From: an uncultured Oscillospiraceae bacterium
Lineage (GTDB): Bacteria > Bacillota_A > Clostridia > Oscillospirales > Oscillospiraceae
Direction: 5' to 3'
Assembly (NCBI GenBank): GCA_944386965.1
Contig: CALXDE010000141.1
Span: 1 to 12,984, forward strand
DNA: 12,984 bases
In this document: in pieces, positions 5,959 to 12,201 of the stretch
Position numbering within the stretch: position 1 is the first letter of the stretch
How the letters are laid out: each line of letters starts with the position of its first letter
Notes under the pieces: generated by a model
The model's database searches: none
The model's input: the letters and a program-made list of their open reading frames with translations, nothing else
Told to the model about the DNA's origin: nothing
Position numbers and translations under genes: made by a program

Positions 5959-7620
5959 TTACTCCAGGATGGCCCCCCGGTCGGCGGAGGAGACCATCTT
6001 GGCGTACCGTGCCAGGTAGCCGGTCTTGATCTTCGGCTCAGGGCAGACCCACTTGGCTCTGCGTGCGGCCAGCTCCTCGTCGGACACCTTCAGCTCGATG
6101 GTGTGGCTGGGGATATCGATGGCGATGATATCCCCCTCCTCCACCAGGCCGATGGGGCCGCCGGAGGCCGCCTCCGGGGACACATGGCCGATGGATGCCC
6201 CCCGGGTGGCCCCGGAGAAGCGCCCGTCGGTGATGAGCGCCACGCTCTCCCCCAGGCCCATTCCGCAGATGGCCGAGGTGGGGTTGAGCATCTCCCGCAT
6301 GCCCGGGCCGCCCTTGGGGCCCTCGTAGCGGATGACCACCACGTCTCCCGCCACGATCTTCCCGGCGTAGATGGCCTGGATGGCCTCCTCCTCGCTGTTG
6401 AAGACCCGGGCGGGGCCGGTGTGGACCATCATCTCGGGGGCCACCGCCGACTGCTTGACTACGCAGCCGTCGGGGGCCAGGTTGCCCTTGAGCACCGCGA
6501 TGCCGCCGGTCTTGGAATAGGGGTTCTCGATGGGCCGGATGAGCTCCGGGTCCAGGTTGCGCACCCCCTCTAGGTTTTCGGCGATGGTCTTGCCGGTGCA
6601 GGTCATCAGGCTGGTGTCCAGCAGCCCGGCTTTGGCCAGCTCGGCCATGACGGCATAGACGCCGCCGGCCCGCTCCAGGTCCTCCATATAGGTCTCCCCG
6701 GCGGGGGCCAGGTGGCACAGGTTGGGGGTCTTCTGGGAGATCTCATTGGCCATGTCGAAGGAGAGCTCGATGCCGCACTCGTGGGCGATGGCGGGCAGGT
6801 GCAGCATGGTATTGGTGGAGCAGCCCAGGGCCATGTCCACCGTCTCGGCATTGTGGAAGGCCGCCTCGGTCATGATGTCCCGGGGCCGGATATTCTGTTT
6901 TACCAGCTCCATGACCTGCATGCCCGCGTGCTTGGCCAGGCGCAGCCGGGCCGACCAGACGGCGGGGATGGTGCCGTTGCCCCGCAGGCCCATGCCGATA
7001 GCCTCGGTGAGGCAGTTCATGGAGTTGGCGGTGTACATGCCCGAGCAGGAGCCGCAGGTGGGGCAGGCGCTGTTCTCATACTCCTCCACCCCGGCCTCGT
7101 CCAATTTGCCGGCGTAGTAGGCGCCTACCGCCTCGAACATGTGGGACAGGCAGGTCCGCCGCCCGTCCTTCAGCCGCCCGGCCAGCATGGGCCCGCCGGA
7201 GACGAAGATGGTGGGCACATTGATCCGGGCCGCCGCCATCAGGAGGCCGGGCACGTTCTTGTCGCAGTTGGGGATCATCACCAGGCCGTCGAACTGGTGG
7301 GCCATGGCCATGGCCTCGGTGGAATCGGCAATCAGATCCCGGGTGCCCAGGGAGTATTTCCTGCCCACATGGCCCATGGCGATGCCGTCGCACACGGCGA
7401 TGGCGGGGAACTCCACCGGGGTGCCCCCGGCGGCCCGGACGCCGGCCTTGACGGCTTCGGCGATCTTGTCCAGGTTCATGTGGCCGGGGACGATCTCGTT
7501 ATAGGAGCACACCACGCCGATCAGCGGCCGCTCCAACTCCTCCCGGGTCAGGCCCAGGGCGTAGAGCAGAGAGCGGTTGGGAGCGGCGGGCACGCCGGAT
7601 TTGACAGTGTCGCTGCGCAT
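5959..7620 (-). CDS. ilvD: Dihydroxy-acid dehydratase IlvD
   Basis: Third step of valine and isoleucine synthesis: dehydrates 2,3-dihydroxy-isovalerate and 2,3-dihydroxy-3-methylvalerate to the 2-oxo acids, using an iron-sulfur cluster and Mg2+. The 553-residue protein is full length for the Firmicutes type. Motifs: [17 protein letters not shown] (35-51), [10 protein letters not shown] (77-86), PNCDKNVPG (117-125, cluster ligand Cys119 and the Asp-Lys Mg site), and [12 protein letters not shown] (185-195, cluster ligand Cys192). The position that carries Cys in [2Fe-2S] enzymes (PCN) is PGH here, as in E. coli IlvD, pointing to the oxygen-sensitive [4Fe-4S] class and fitting an anaerobe; this follows from memory of the alignments. 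ATG 7620 lies 7 bases after AAGGAGG. It is the last gene of the operon, 48 bases after ilvC. Confidence 0.97.
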   Translation of the reverse strand: MRSDTVKSGVPAAPNRSLLYALGLTREELERPLIGVVCSYNEIVPGHMNLDKIAEAVKAGVRAAGGTPVEFPAIAVCDGIAMGHVGRKYSLGTRDLIADSTEAMAMAHQFDGLVMIPNCDKNVPGLLMAAARINVPTIFVSGGPMLAGRLKDGRRTCLSHMFEAVGAYYAGKLDEAGVEEYENSACPTCGSCSGMYTANSMNCLTEAIGMGLRGNGTIPAVWSARLRLAKHAGMQVMELVKQNIRPRDIMTEAAFHNAETVDMALGCSTNTMLHLPAIAHECGIELSFDMANEISQKTPNLCHLAPAGETYMEDLERAGGVYAVMAELAKAGLLDTSLMTCTGKTIAENLEGVRNLDPELIRPIENPYSKTGGIAVLKGNLAPDGCVVKQSAVAPEMMVHTGPARVFNSEEEAIQAIYAGKIVAGDVVVIRYEGPKGGPGMREMLNPTSAICGMGLGESVALITDGRFSGATRGASIGHVSPEAASGGPIGLVEEGDIIAIDIPSHTIELKVSDEELAARRAKWVCPEPKIKTGYLARYAKMVSSADRGAILE

Positions 7621-7668
7621 GAAAAGACCTCCTTTGTGGTTTTGGAGAGGGGAGACCTCCCCGGGGCG

Positions 7669-8688
7669 TCAGTTGGATGCGGTGTCCAGATCGGTGTCCT
7701 CGCCCCAGAGCATGTTGCGGCGCAGCTCCGCGCCCACCACCTCCATGGGGTGTCTGGCCAGCTGGGCCCGCTTGGCGTTGAAGAAGGTGCGGCCGTTCCG
7801 GTTCTCGGCGATCCAGCGGCCGGCGAACACGCCGTCCTGGATGTCCCGCAGAACCGCCTTCATGTTCTTCTTGGTCTCCTCATAGGGCAGGACCCGGGAG
7901 CCGGAGACATACTCGCCGAACTCGGCGGTGTCGGAGATGGAGTAGTTCATGGCCGCCACGCCGCCCTTGTTGATGAGGTCGATGATGAGCTTCATCTCGT
8001 GGATGCACTCGAAGTAGGCGTTCTCCGGCGCGTAGCCGGCCTCCACCAGGGTCTCGAAGCCCAGCTTCATCAGCTCCACCACGCCGCCGCACAGCACGGC
8101 CTGCTCGCCGAAGAGGTCGGTCTCCGTCTCGTCCTGGAAGGTGGTCTCCATCACGCCGCCCCGGGCGCCGCCGATGCCGGCGGCGTAGGCCAGGCCGATG
8201 TCCACAGCTTTCCCGGTGGCGTTCTGCTCCACCGCCAGCAGGCAGGGCACGCCCTTCCCGTTCACATAGGTGGACCGGACCGTGTGGCCGGGGCCCTTGG
8301 GGGCGATCATCAGCACGTCCACGTCGGCGGGGGGCACGATCTGCCGGAAGTGGATGTTGAAGCCGTGGGCGAACATCAGGGCGTTGCCGGCCTCCAGATT
8401 GGGGGCGATGTCCCGCCTGTACACCTCGGCCTGGACCTCGTCGTTCACCAGGATCATCACGATGTCGCCCCACCGGGCGGCGTCCGCCACGGTCATCACC
8501 TTCAGCCCGGCGCCCTCGGCGTCGGCCCAGTGGCGGCTGCCCTGGCGCAGGCCCACGCACACGTCGCAGCCGGAGTCCTTCAGGTTCATGGCGTGGGCGT
8601 GGCCCTGAGAGCCGTAGCCGATGACGGCGATCTTCTTTCCGTCCAGCTTGCCCAGGTCACAGTCCTTCTCATAATACATTTTTGCCAT
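7669..8688 (-). CDS. ilvC: Ketol-acid reductoisomerase (class I) IlvC
   Basis: Second step of branched-chain amino acid synthesis: isomerises and reduces 2-acetolactate or 2-aceto-2-hydroxybutyrate with NADPH and Mg2+. The start is ATG 8688, 8 bases after GGGAGGA (8703-8697); upstream in-frame ATG 8745 lies well inside ilvN. This gives 339 residues, normal for the short class I enzyme. The Rossmann motif GYGSQG is at 24-29. The cofactor loop [10 protein letters not shown] (45-54) has Arg48 and Ser51, as expected for NADPH. Active-site His108 is in FAHGFN. Metal ligands are Asp191 and Glu195 in [11 protein letters not shown], with more acids in ECIHEMKLI. The first 20 bases overlap the end of ilvN, so its ribosome site lies in the ilvN coding region and the two are probably translated together. 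Confidence 0.97.
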   Translation of the reverse strand: MAKMYYEKDCDLGKLDGKKIAVIGYGSQGHAHAMNLKDSGCDVCVGLRQGSRHWADAEGAGLKVMTVADAARWGDIVMILVNDEVQAEVYRRDIAPNLEAGNALMFAHGFNIHFRQIVPPADVDVLMIAPKGPGHTVRSTYVNGKGVPCLLAVEQNATGKAVDIGLAYAAGIGGARGGVMETTFQDETETDLFGEQAVLCGGVVELMKLGFETLVEAGYAPENAYFECIHEMKLIIDLINKGGVAAMNYSISDTAEFGEYVSGSRVLPYEETKKNMKAVLRDIQDGVFAGRWIAENRNGRTFFNAKRAQLARHPMEVVGAELRRNMLWGEDTDLDTASN

Positions 8689-9235
8689 AGTCGTATTCCT
8701 CCCGTAATTTGTTCTTGTCGTATATCGTATTGCGCCCGCGTTCAATGGCGATGGTGCCGGTCTTGGCGATCTCCAGGATCTCGAAGTCCTCCAGAGTCTC
8801 GATCAGGGCGGCGTTCTTGCTCTGGCTGCCGAACACGCAGACGGTCAGAGCCTCCCGCCCCACGTCGATGACCTTGGCCCGGAAGATGTTGGCCAGCTGG
8901 ATGATCTCGTTCCGGGCGGCCCGGTCCGCGGAGCGGACCTTGATGAGGGCGATCTCCCGGCGGATGCAGGTCTCCTCGTCCAGGATCTTCACCGCCTTCA
9001 CCGGCAGCAGCTTGCGGCACTGGGCGGCGATCTGCTCGATCATCAGCTCGTCCGCCAGGATCTCGATGGAGATCCGGGTGATGCCGGGCCGGTCCGTGGC
9101 GCCGGAGACGATGGACTCGATGTTGTATCCCTTTCGGGAGAACAGGCGGGACACCTGGCTCAGAACGCCGGGCACGTCCTCCACCAGGATGCAGAGGGTG
9201 TAGAGCTTGCGGGTGCTGTCAAATTCCCGTTTCAT
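8669..9235 (-). CDS. ilvN: Acetolactate synthase regulatory (small) subunit IlvN
   Basis: Regulatory subunit that stimulates the catalytic subunit IlvB and gives valine feedback inhibition. It has 188 residues. The N-terminal ACT domain is at about 10-80: [22 protein letters not shown], then [21 protein letters not shown], where the Asn and Gly turns match valine-binding ACT domains. A C-terminal ALS-type domain (about 85-165) contains [26 protein letters not shown] and a conserved [17 protein letters not shown] stretch. The last 24 residues form a basic tail partly encoded by bases shared with ilvC. Its ATG overlaps the ilvB stop as ATGA (9235-9232), the usual coupling that keeps the two subunits in step. 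The length is slightly longer than the short IlvH/IlvN forms of about 160 residues, mainly because of the tail. Confidence 0.95.
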   Translation of the reverse strand: MKREFDSTRKLYTLCILVEDVPGVLSQVSRLFSRKGYNIESIVSGATDRPGITRISIEILADELMIEQIAAQCRKLLPVKAVKILDEETCIRREIALIKVRSADRAARNEIIQLANIFRAKVIDVGREALTVCVFGSQSKNAALIETLEDFEILEIAKTGTIAIERGRNTIYDKNKLREEYDYGKNVL

Positions 9236-10947
9236 GTGGTGGCCTCCTTCAGCAGAAACTCCGTGATGGGCTTTCCGGCGGCCACCATGGGCCGCACCAT
9301 CTCGTCGATGTCCAGCACGCAGTCGATGACCGCGCCGCAGCCGCAGGACAGGGCGGCCGCCAGGGCCTGTTCCATCTCAGCCCGGGTGGTGGCCCGGAAG
9401 CCCCTGAGGCCGTATGCCTCTGCCAGCTTCACGAAGTCCGGGCCCCGGTCAAGGGTGGTGGCGGCATAGCGTCCGCCGTAGATCAGCGTCTGCCACTGGC
9501 GGACCATACCCAGGGTGCCGTTGTTGAACACCACGGTGACGATGGGCAGCTCGTAGTGCTGGACCGTCGCCAGTTCGTTGCAGTTCATGCGGAAGGCGCC
9601 GTCGCCGGTGATCTGGATCACCCGCTTGTCCGGATTGCCCATCTGAGCGCCGATGGCGGCCCCCAGGCTGAAGCCCATGGTGCCGAAGCCGCCGGAGGTC
9701 AGCAGCTGGCCGGGGTAGCGGAAGTGCAGGTACTTGATGGCCCACATCTGGTTCTGCCCCACATCGGTGGCCACGATGGTCTCCGGCGGCGTCTGGTACT
9801 GGATGACGTCCAGCACCTGCTGGGGGGTGAGGGTCTCGCTGTCCCCGGCGGTGGAGGGGGCCCGCATGGGCAGGATGTGCTGCTTCCACGCCTCGTGGCG
9901 GTACTGGGGCAGCTTCTCATTCAGCATGGCCAGCACCCGCCGGGCCGAGCCGATGATGTGGTGGTCCGTCAGCACGTTCTTGTCGATCTCCGCCCGGTCG
10001 ATGTCGATCTGGACGATCCTGGCCTGGCTGGCGAAGGCGGCGGGGTCCGAGGCCACCCGGTCCGAGAAGCGGCAGCCCACGGCGATCAGCAGATCACACT
10101 CGGCGGTGGCCACGTTGCTGGCCTGGGAGCCGTGCATGCCGATCATGCCGGTGGTGAGGGGGTGGGCGCCGGGGAAGCCGCCGCCTCCCATGACGGTGAT
10201 GGCCACCGGGGCGTCCAGCTTTTCGGCGAACTCCCGGAACTCCCGGTGGGCCCGCCCCCGGACCACGCCGCCGCCGCAGATCACGAAGGGCCTCTCGGCC
10301 TGGGCGATCATCTCCAGCAGCTGGTCCACGTCCTGCCGGTCCGGCTCCGGGTTGGTCAGCTGATGGCTGGCGCTGAGGGAGCGGATGCTCTCGCACCGGC
10401 GGTTCTCCCGCCAGGGGATGAATTCGTAGTCGATCATCCGGTCCGGGGCGGTGACGTTCTTCAGAAAGTCGATGAGCACCGGGCCGGGCCGGCCGGTGGC
10501 CGCCACGGCGAAGGCCTGGCGCATCACGTCCGGGATGGTCTCCGCGTCCCGCACCAGGAAGGTGGCCTTGGTGATGGGCATGGCGATGCCGGTGGAATCC
10601 ACCTCCTGAAAGGCGTCCCTGCCCAGCAGATCCTCTCCCACGTTGCAGGTGATGAACACCACGGGGGAGGAGTCCAGATGCGCGGTGGCGATGCCGGTGG
10701 TCAGGTTCGTCATGCCGGGGCCGGAGGTGGCGAAGCACACCCCCACCTTTCCGGTGGAGCGGGCGTACCCGTCCGCCGCGTGGGCGGCCCCCTGCTCGTG
10801 GGACGTCAGGATGTGGCGGATCCTGCCCCGATAGCGGTAGAGCTCGTCGTAGATGTTCAGGATCGTCCCTCCGGGATAGCCGAAGACGGTGTCCACCTCC
10901 TGCTCCAGCAGGCACTCCAGGATCGCTTGTGTGGCACGGATTTTCAA
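9232..10947 (-). CDS. ilvB: Acetolactate synthase catalytic (large) subunit IlvB
   Basis: First step of valine, leucine and isoleucine synthesis: thiamine-diphosphate-dependent condensation of pyruvate with pyruvate or 2-oxobutyrate. The start is TTG 10947, 7 bases after AAGGAGG in the sequence AAAAAGGAGGCAGCAAT; the frame stays open to 11070 but that part overlaps the attenuator and codes low-complexity Arg/Pro. This gives 571 residues, the family norm. Motifs: GYPGGTILNIYDEL (23-36), catalytic Glu51 in TSHEQGAAHAADGYAR, SGPGMTN, and a thiamine/Mg site GDGAFRMNCNELA starting at 448 and ending in F-N475-N476-GTLGM. The biosynthetic (FAD-binding) type is supported by its length and by the ilvN partner next door; the catabolic AlsS type would lack a small subunit. 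It is the first structural gene of the operon, about 94 bases after the attenuator. Confidence 0.97.
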   Translation of the reverse strand: MKIRATQAILECLLEQEVDTVFGYPGGTILNIYDELYRYRGRIRHILTSHEQGAAHAADGYARSTGKVGVCFATSGPGMTNLTTGIATAHLDSSPVVFITCNVGEDLLGRDAFQEVDSTGIAMPITKATFLVRDAETIPDVMRQAFAVAATGRPGPVLIDFLKNVTAPDRMIDYEFIPWRENRRCESIRSLSASHQLTNPEPDRQDVDQLLEMIAQAERPFVICGGGVVRGRAHREFREFAEKLDAPVAITVMGGGGFPGAHPLTTGMIGMHGSQASNVATAECDLLIAVGCRFSDRVASDPAAFASQARIVQIDIDRAEIDKNVLTDHHIIGSARRVLAMLNEKLPQYRHEAWKQHILPMRAPSTAGDSETLTPQQVLDVIQYQTPPETIVATDVGQNQMWAIKYLHFRYPGQLLTSGGFGTMGFSLGAAIGAQMGNPDKRVIQITGDGAFRMNCNELATVQHYELPIVTVVFNNGTLGMVRQWQTLIYGGRYAATTLDRGPDFVKLAEAYGLRGFRATTRAEMEQALAAALSCGCGAVIDCVLDIDEMVRPMVAAGKPITEFLLKEATT

Positions 10948-11039
10948 ATTGCTGCCTCCTTTTTGTGAGACCGGGGACGCCGGATGCCGGCGGTCCCGGG
11001 AACGGGCCCGTCCCGGCCCGGGGTCCGGCGGCGGAAAAG

Positions 11040-11075
11040 AAAAACGCCTGTGACCCCGGTGTCGGGTCACAGGCG
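11040..11075 (-). terminator. Attenuator terminator in the ilv leader
   Basis: On the minus strand CGCCTGTGACCC (11075-11064) pairs perfectly with its complement (11056-11045) around a 7-base loop, followed by TTTTT (11044-11040) and CTTTT. It lies downstream of the ilv promoter but upstream of ilvB, starting 19 bases after the leader-peptide stop. It must be read through for the operon to be expressed, which marks it as a conditional terminator. Confidence 0.9.
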
Positions 11076-11154
11076 CTTGTGAAAGTTCGCCGTTTTACGC
11101 TGAGACTGCCGCCCTCCGGATGGCGGCGGTGACGTTCCGTCCCTGCGCATGACC
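11065..11154 (-). promoter_or_regulatory. Candidate antiterminator pairing in the ilv leader
   Basis: On the minus strand GGTCA (11154-11150) and CAGG (11145-11142), separated by four bases TGCG, can pair with CCTG-TGACC (11073-11065) in the left arm of the terminator: nine base pairs with one bulge. A competing hairpin is GCCGCC (11127-11122) with GGCGGC (11113-11108). A ribosome paused over the Ile/Leu/Val codons (up to 11173) would leave the first segment free to form the antiterminator; a ribosome finishing the peptide would cover the area. Drawn by hand, without an energy calculation. Confidence 0.5.
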
Positions 11155-11241
11155 AAACACACTATTCTGTTCCAGCTTAATAATCTCCGGAATCAGAATA
11201 ATGGAAATGGCGATCTGCAGGCTAATCAGAACGAACAGCAT
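11095..11241 (-). CDS. Branched-chain-amino-acid leader peptide (ilv attenuator)
   Basis: A 48-residue reading frame too short for most gene callers. ATG 11241 follows AAGGAG (11257-11252) by 10 bases, and TAA ends at 11095. The N-terminal part, MLFVLISLQIAISIILI followed by PEIIKL, holds 8 Ile, 5 Leu and 1 Val in 23 residues, exactly the products of the operon downstream. The second half (NSVFGHAQGRNVTAAIRRAAV) has ordinary composition and encodes bases used in the alternative RNA folds. Role: in low Ile/Leu/Val the ribosome stalls, letting transcription pass the terminator at 11075-11040. The peptide is also hydrophobic enough for a single membrane helix, so a small membrane protein is a rival explanation; its position between promoter and terminator favours the leader. 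I know of no named homologue. Confidence 0.78.
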   Translation of the reverse strand: MLFVLISLQIAISIILIPEIIKLEQNSVFGHAQGRNVTAAIRRAAVSA

Positions 11242-11312
11242 CAGAAAAAAGCTCCTTGCACCATGTGTTCTCTGCCGGCTGGGAGGCTGACGCCTCCGGT
11301 GCCGTTGGGGCC

Positions 11313-11341
11313 ATTATAGCGGGGTGAGGCGGTCCGCGCAA
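11313..11341 (-). promoter_or_regulatory. Sigma-A promoter of the ilv operon
   Basis: On the minus strand TTGCGC (11341-11336), a 17-base spacer, then a perfect TATAAT (11318-11313). The start point would be near 11306, giving a 65-base leader before the leader-peptide ATG. That leader holds a small hairpin GGAGGC-GTCA-GCCTCC (11297-11282). The core closely matches the promoter at 5837-5865. Confidence 0.82.
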
Positions 11342-11344
11342 CTG

Positions 11345-11500
11345 TAAATTTCCCATCCCGCTGGTATTTTGTGGACCTGTACGAAAAGCGGCGGACACGA
11401 AAGACGAAAATCGTCAAAAATGACCCGCCGTCCGCCGCCGGAGGCCGTAAAGAAATCTTAACGGATCGTTTATCCGAAATCGGGCGGTTTTTCACAAAAA
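11345..11500. other. Intergenic region between divergent ilv and nuoE promoters, with inverted repeats
   Basis: No gene is supported here. Visible structure: GCGGCGGAC (11388-11396) and its exact complement (11430-11438) flank a smaller stem GACGA-AAA-TCGTC (11403-11415), and CGGAT-CGTTT-ATCCG (11462-11476) is a separate inverted repeat. These lie upstream of both promoters and could be operators or part of an unrecognised RNA. No match to a CodY box was seen. Confidence 0.5.
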
Positions 11501-11504
11501 GGGC

Positions 11505-11533
11505 TTCCCTTGAAGAAGGATTTTTGTTATAAT
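11505..11533 (+). promoter_or_regulatory. Extended -10 promoter of the nuoE-nuoF operon
   Basis: A perfect TATAAT (11528-11533) preceded by TG one base upstream (TGTTATAAT, 11525-11533) makes an extended -10 element. The -35 at the 17-base position is poor (TTCCCT, 11505-11510), as often seen with extended -10 promoters. Transcription would start near 11540 and give a leader of about 180 bases. Confidence 0.72.
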
Positions 11534-11541
11534 CATAACGA
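11524..11541 (+). promoter_or_regulatory. Candidate Rex operator over the -10 box
   Basis: TTGTTATAATCATAACGA is an imperfect palindrome matching TTGTTA-N6-TAACAA, the core of Rex (redox-sensing repressor) sites in Firmicutes, in 11 of 12 fixed bases. It covers the -10 box, so a bound repressor would block RNA polymerase. Rex is released by NADH, and it commonly controls NADH-oxidising and hydrogenase genes in clostridia, which fits the NuoE/NuoF products. AT-rich -10 regions can produce such matches by chance. Confidence 0.5.
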
Positions 11542-11561
11542 ATTGTAAAGATCCAGTCAGA

Positions 11562-11692
11562 CGGCGGGCCGGGCGGCCCGCCGCCCGGCGGCTGGCGGGA
11601 CTGTCCCGCCGGGGGCCGGGCACATGAGAAAGAGCGCGACACCCGGGGCGTCTCGCCGCGGACCCTGCGGTCCCGGCCCGCTTTCGCGGGTG
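11562..11692 (+). promoter_or_regulatory. GC-rich structured 5' leader of the nuoE transcript
   Basis: Between the promoter and nuoE the RNA can fold into stacked hairpins: a 9-bp stem (11562-11570 with 11575-11583), a 7-bp stem (11594-11600 with 11604-11610) enclosed by CCCGGC/GCCGGG (11584-11589 with 11615-11620), GGACC-CTGC-GGTCC (11660-11673) and CCCGC-TTTC-GCGGG (11677-11690). CACCCG (11640-11645) can also pair with CGGGTG (11687-11692). No T-run follows any of them, so they are not obvious terminators. I do not recognise a known riboswitch. Confidence 0.55.
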
Positions 11693-11718
11693 CCAGATCA
11701 TTGACGAGGGGAGACTAT

Positions 11719-12201
11719 ATGGAGCGGAATCTGAAACGAGCGGAGGAGATCATCGAAGCATACGATTGCGAGCAGTCCAATCTGATCGCCATCATGCAGG
11801 AGATCCAGGCGGAGTACAAATACCTGAGCGAGGAGGCCCTGACCCTCATCGCCGAGAAGCTGGGCATCAGCACGGCGAAGGTTTACAGCGTGGCCACCTT
11901 CTACGAGAACTTCTCCCTGGAGGCCAAGGGAGAGCACATCATCAAGGTCTGCACGGGCACGGCCTGCCACGTGCGCCGGTCCGGCCCCATTTACGACGCC
12001 CTGCGGGACGCCCTGGGACTCACCGGGAAGAAAAAGACCTCGGCTGACGGCCTGTTCACCCTGGAGACAGTCGCATGCCTGGGGGCCTGCGGCCTGGCGC
12101 CGGTGATGACCATTGACGGCGAGGTCCACTCCAAGATGACGCCGGAGGCCGCGGTGGCCCTGGTGGAGGAGATCCGCAAGAAGGAGGCTGCCGGGAAATG
12201 A
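11719..12201 (+). CDS. nuoE: NuoE-like [2Fe-2S] subunit of NADH-linked hydrogenase/dehydrogenase
   Basis: Thioredoxin-like [2Fe-2S] ferredoxin subunit (24-kDa NuoE / HydC / HndA family) of a soluble NADH-oxidising complex. The 160-residue protein starts at ATG 11719, 5 bases after AGGGGAG (11707-11713). An N-terminal helical bundle (1-65) includes LIAIMQEIQAEYKYLSEEAL and GISTAKVYSVATFYENF, a strong family signature. The C-terminal domain has the four cluster ligands Cys78 and Cys83 (CTGTAC) and Cys120 and Cys124 (CLGAC). Its stop overlaps the start of the next gene as ATGA, so the two are translationally coupled. In anaerobic Firmicutes this pair is usually followed by an [FeFe]-hydrogenase or other partner and works in electron bifurcation rather than in a membrane complex I; the partner lies outside the window, so this is inference. 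Confidence 0.93.
   Translation: MERNLKRAEEIIEAYDCEQSNLIAIMQEIQAEYKYLSEEALTLIAEKLGISTAKVYSVATFYENFSLEAKGEHIIKVCTGTACHVRRSGPIYDALRDALGLTGKKKTSADGLFTLETVACLGACGLAPVMTIDGEVHSKMTPEAAVALVEEIRKKEAAGK

Noticed and set aside
6712..8871. Plus-strand open frame of about 720 codons opposite ilvD, ilvC and ilvN
   Set aside because: Shadow of three confidently identified genes; protein is low-complexity Gly/His/Val/Leu with no recognisable motif.
9556..10968. Plus-strand open frame of 470 codons opposite ilvB
   Set aside because: Antisense shadow of ilvB with the same Gly/His/Val bias and no family motif.
10948..11039. GC-rich inverted repeats between the attenuator and ilvB
   Set aside because: Several overlapping GGGCC/CCCGG pairings are possible but none is clearly dominant, and such pairings are expected in DNA of this composition.
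10948..11070. N-terminal extension of IlvB from an upstream start at 11070
   Set aside because: The extra 41 residues are Arg/Pro-rich, overlap the attenuator hairpin, and the real TTG start has an excellent ribosome site and gives the family-typical N-terminus.
11101..11160. Possible T-box sequence in the ilv leader (AGGGACGGAAC on the minus strand)
   Set aside because: It resembles AGGGTGGNACCGCG only loosely, with an insertion and a wrong 3' half, and no specifier stem was found; the leader-peptide model explains the region better.
11241..11642. Minus-strand frame of 133 codons between ilv and nuoE
   Set aside because: It crosses both promoters, the Rex-like site and the inverted repeats; Pro/Arg/Ser-rich composition reflects GC-rich hairpins rather than a gene.
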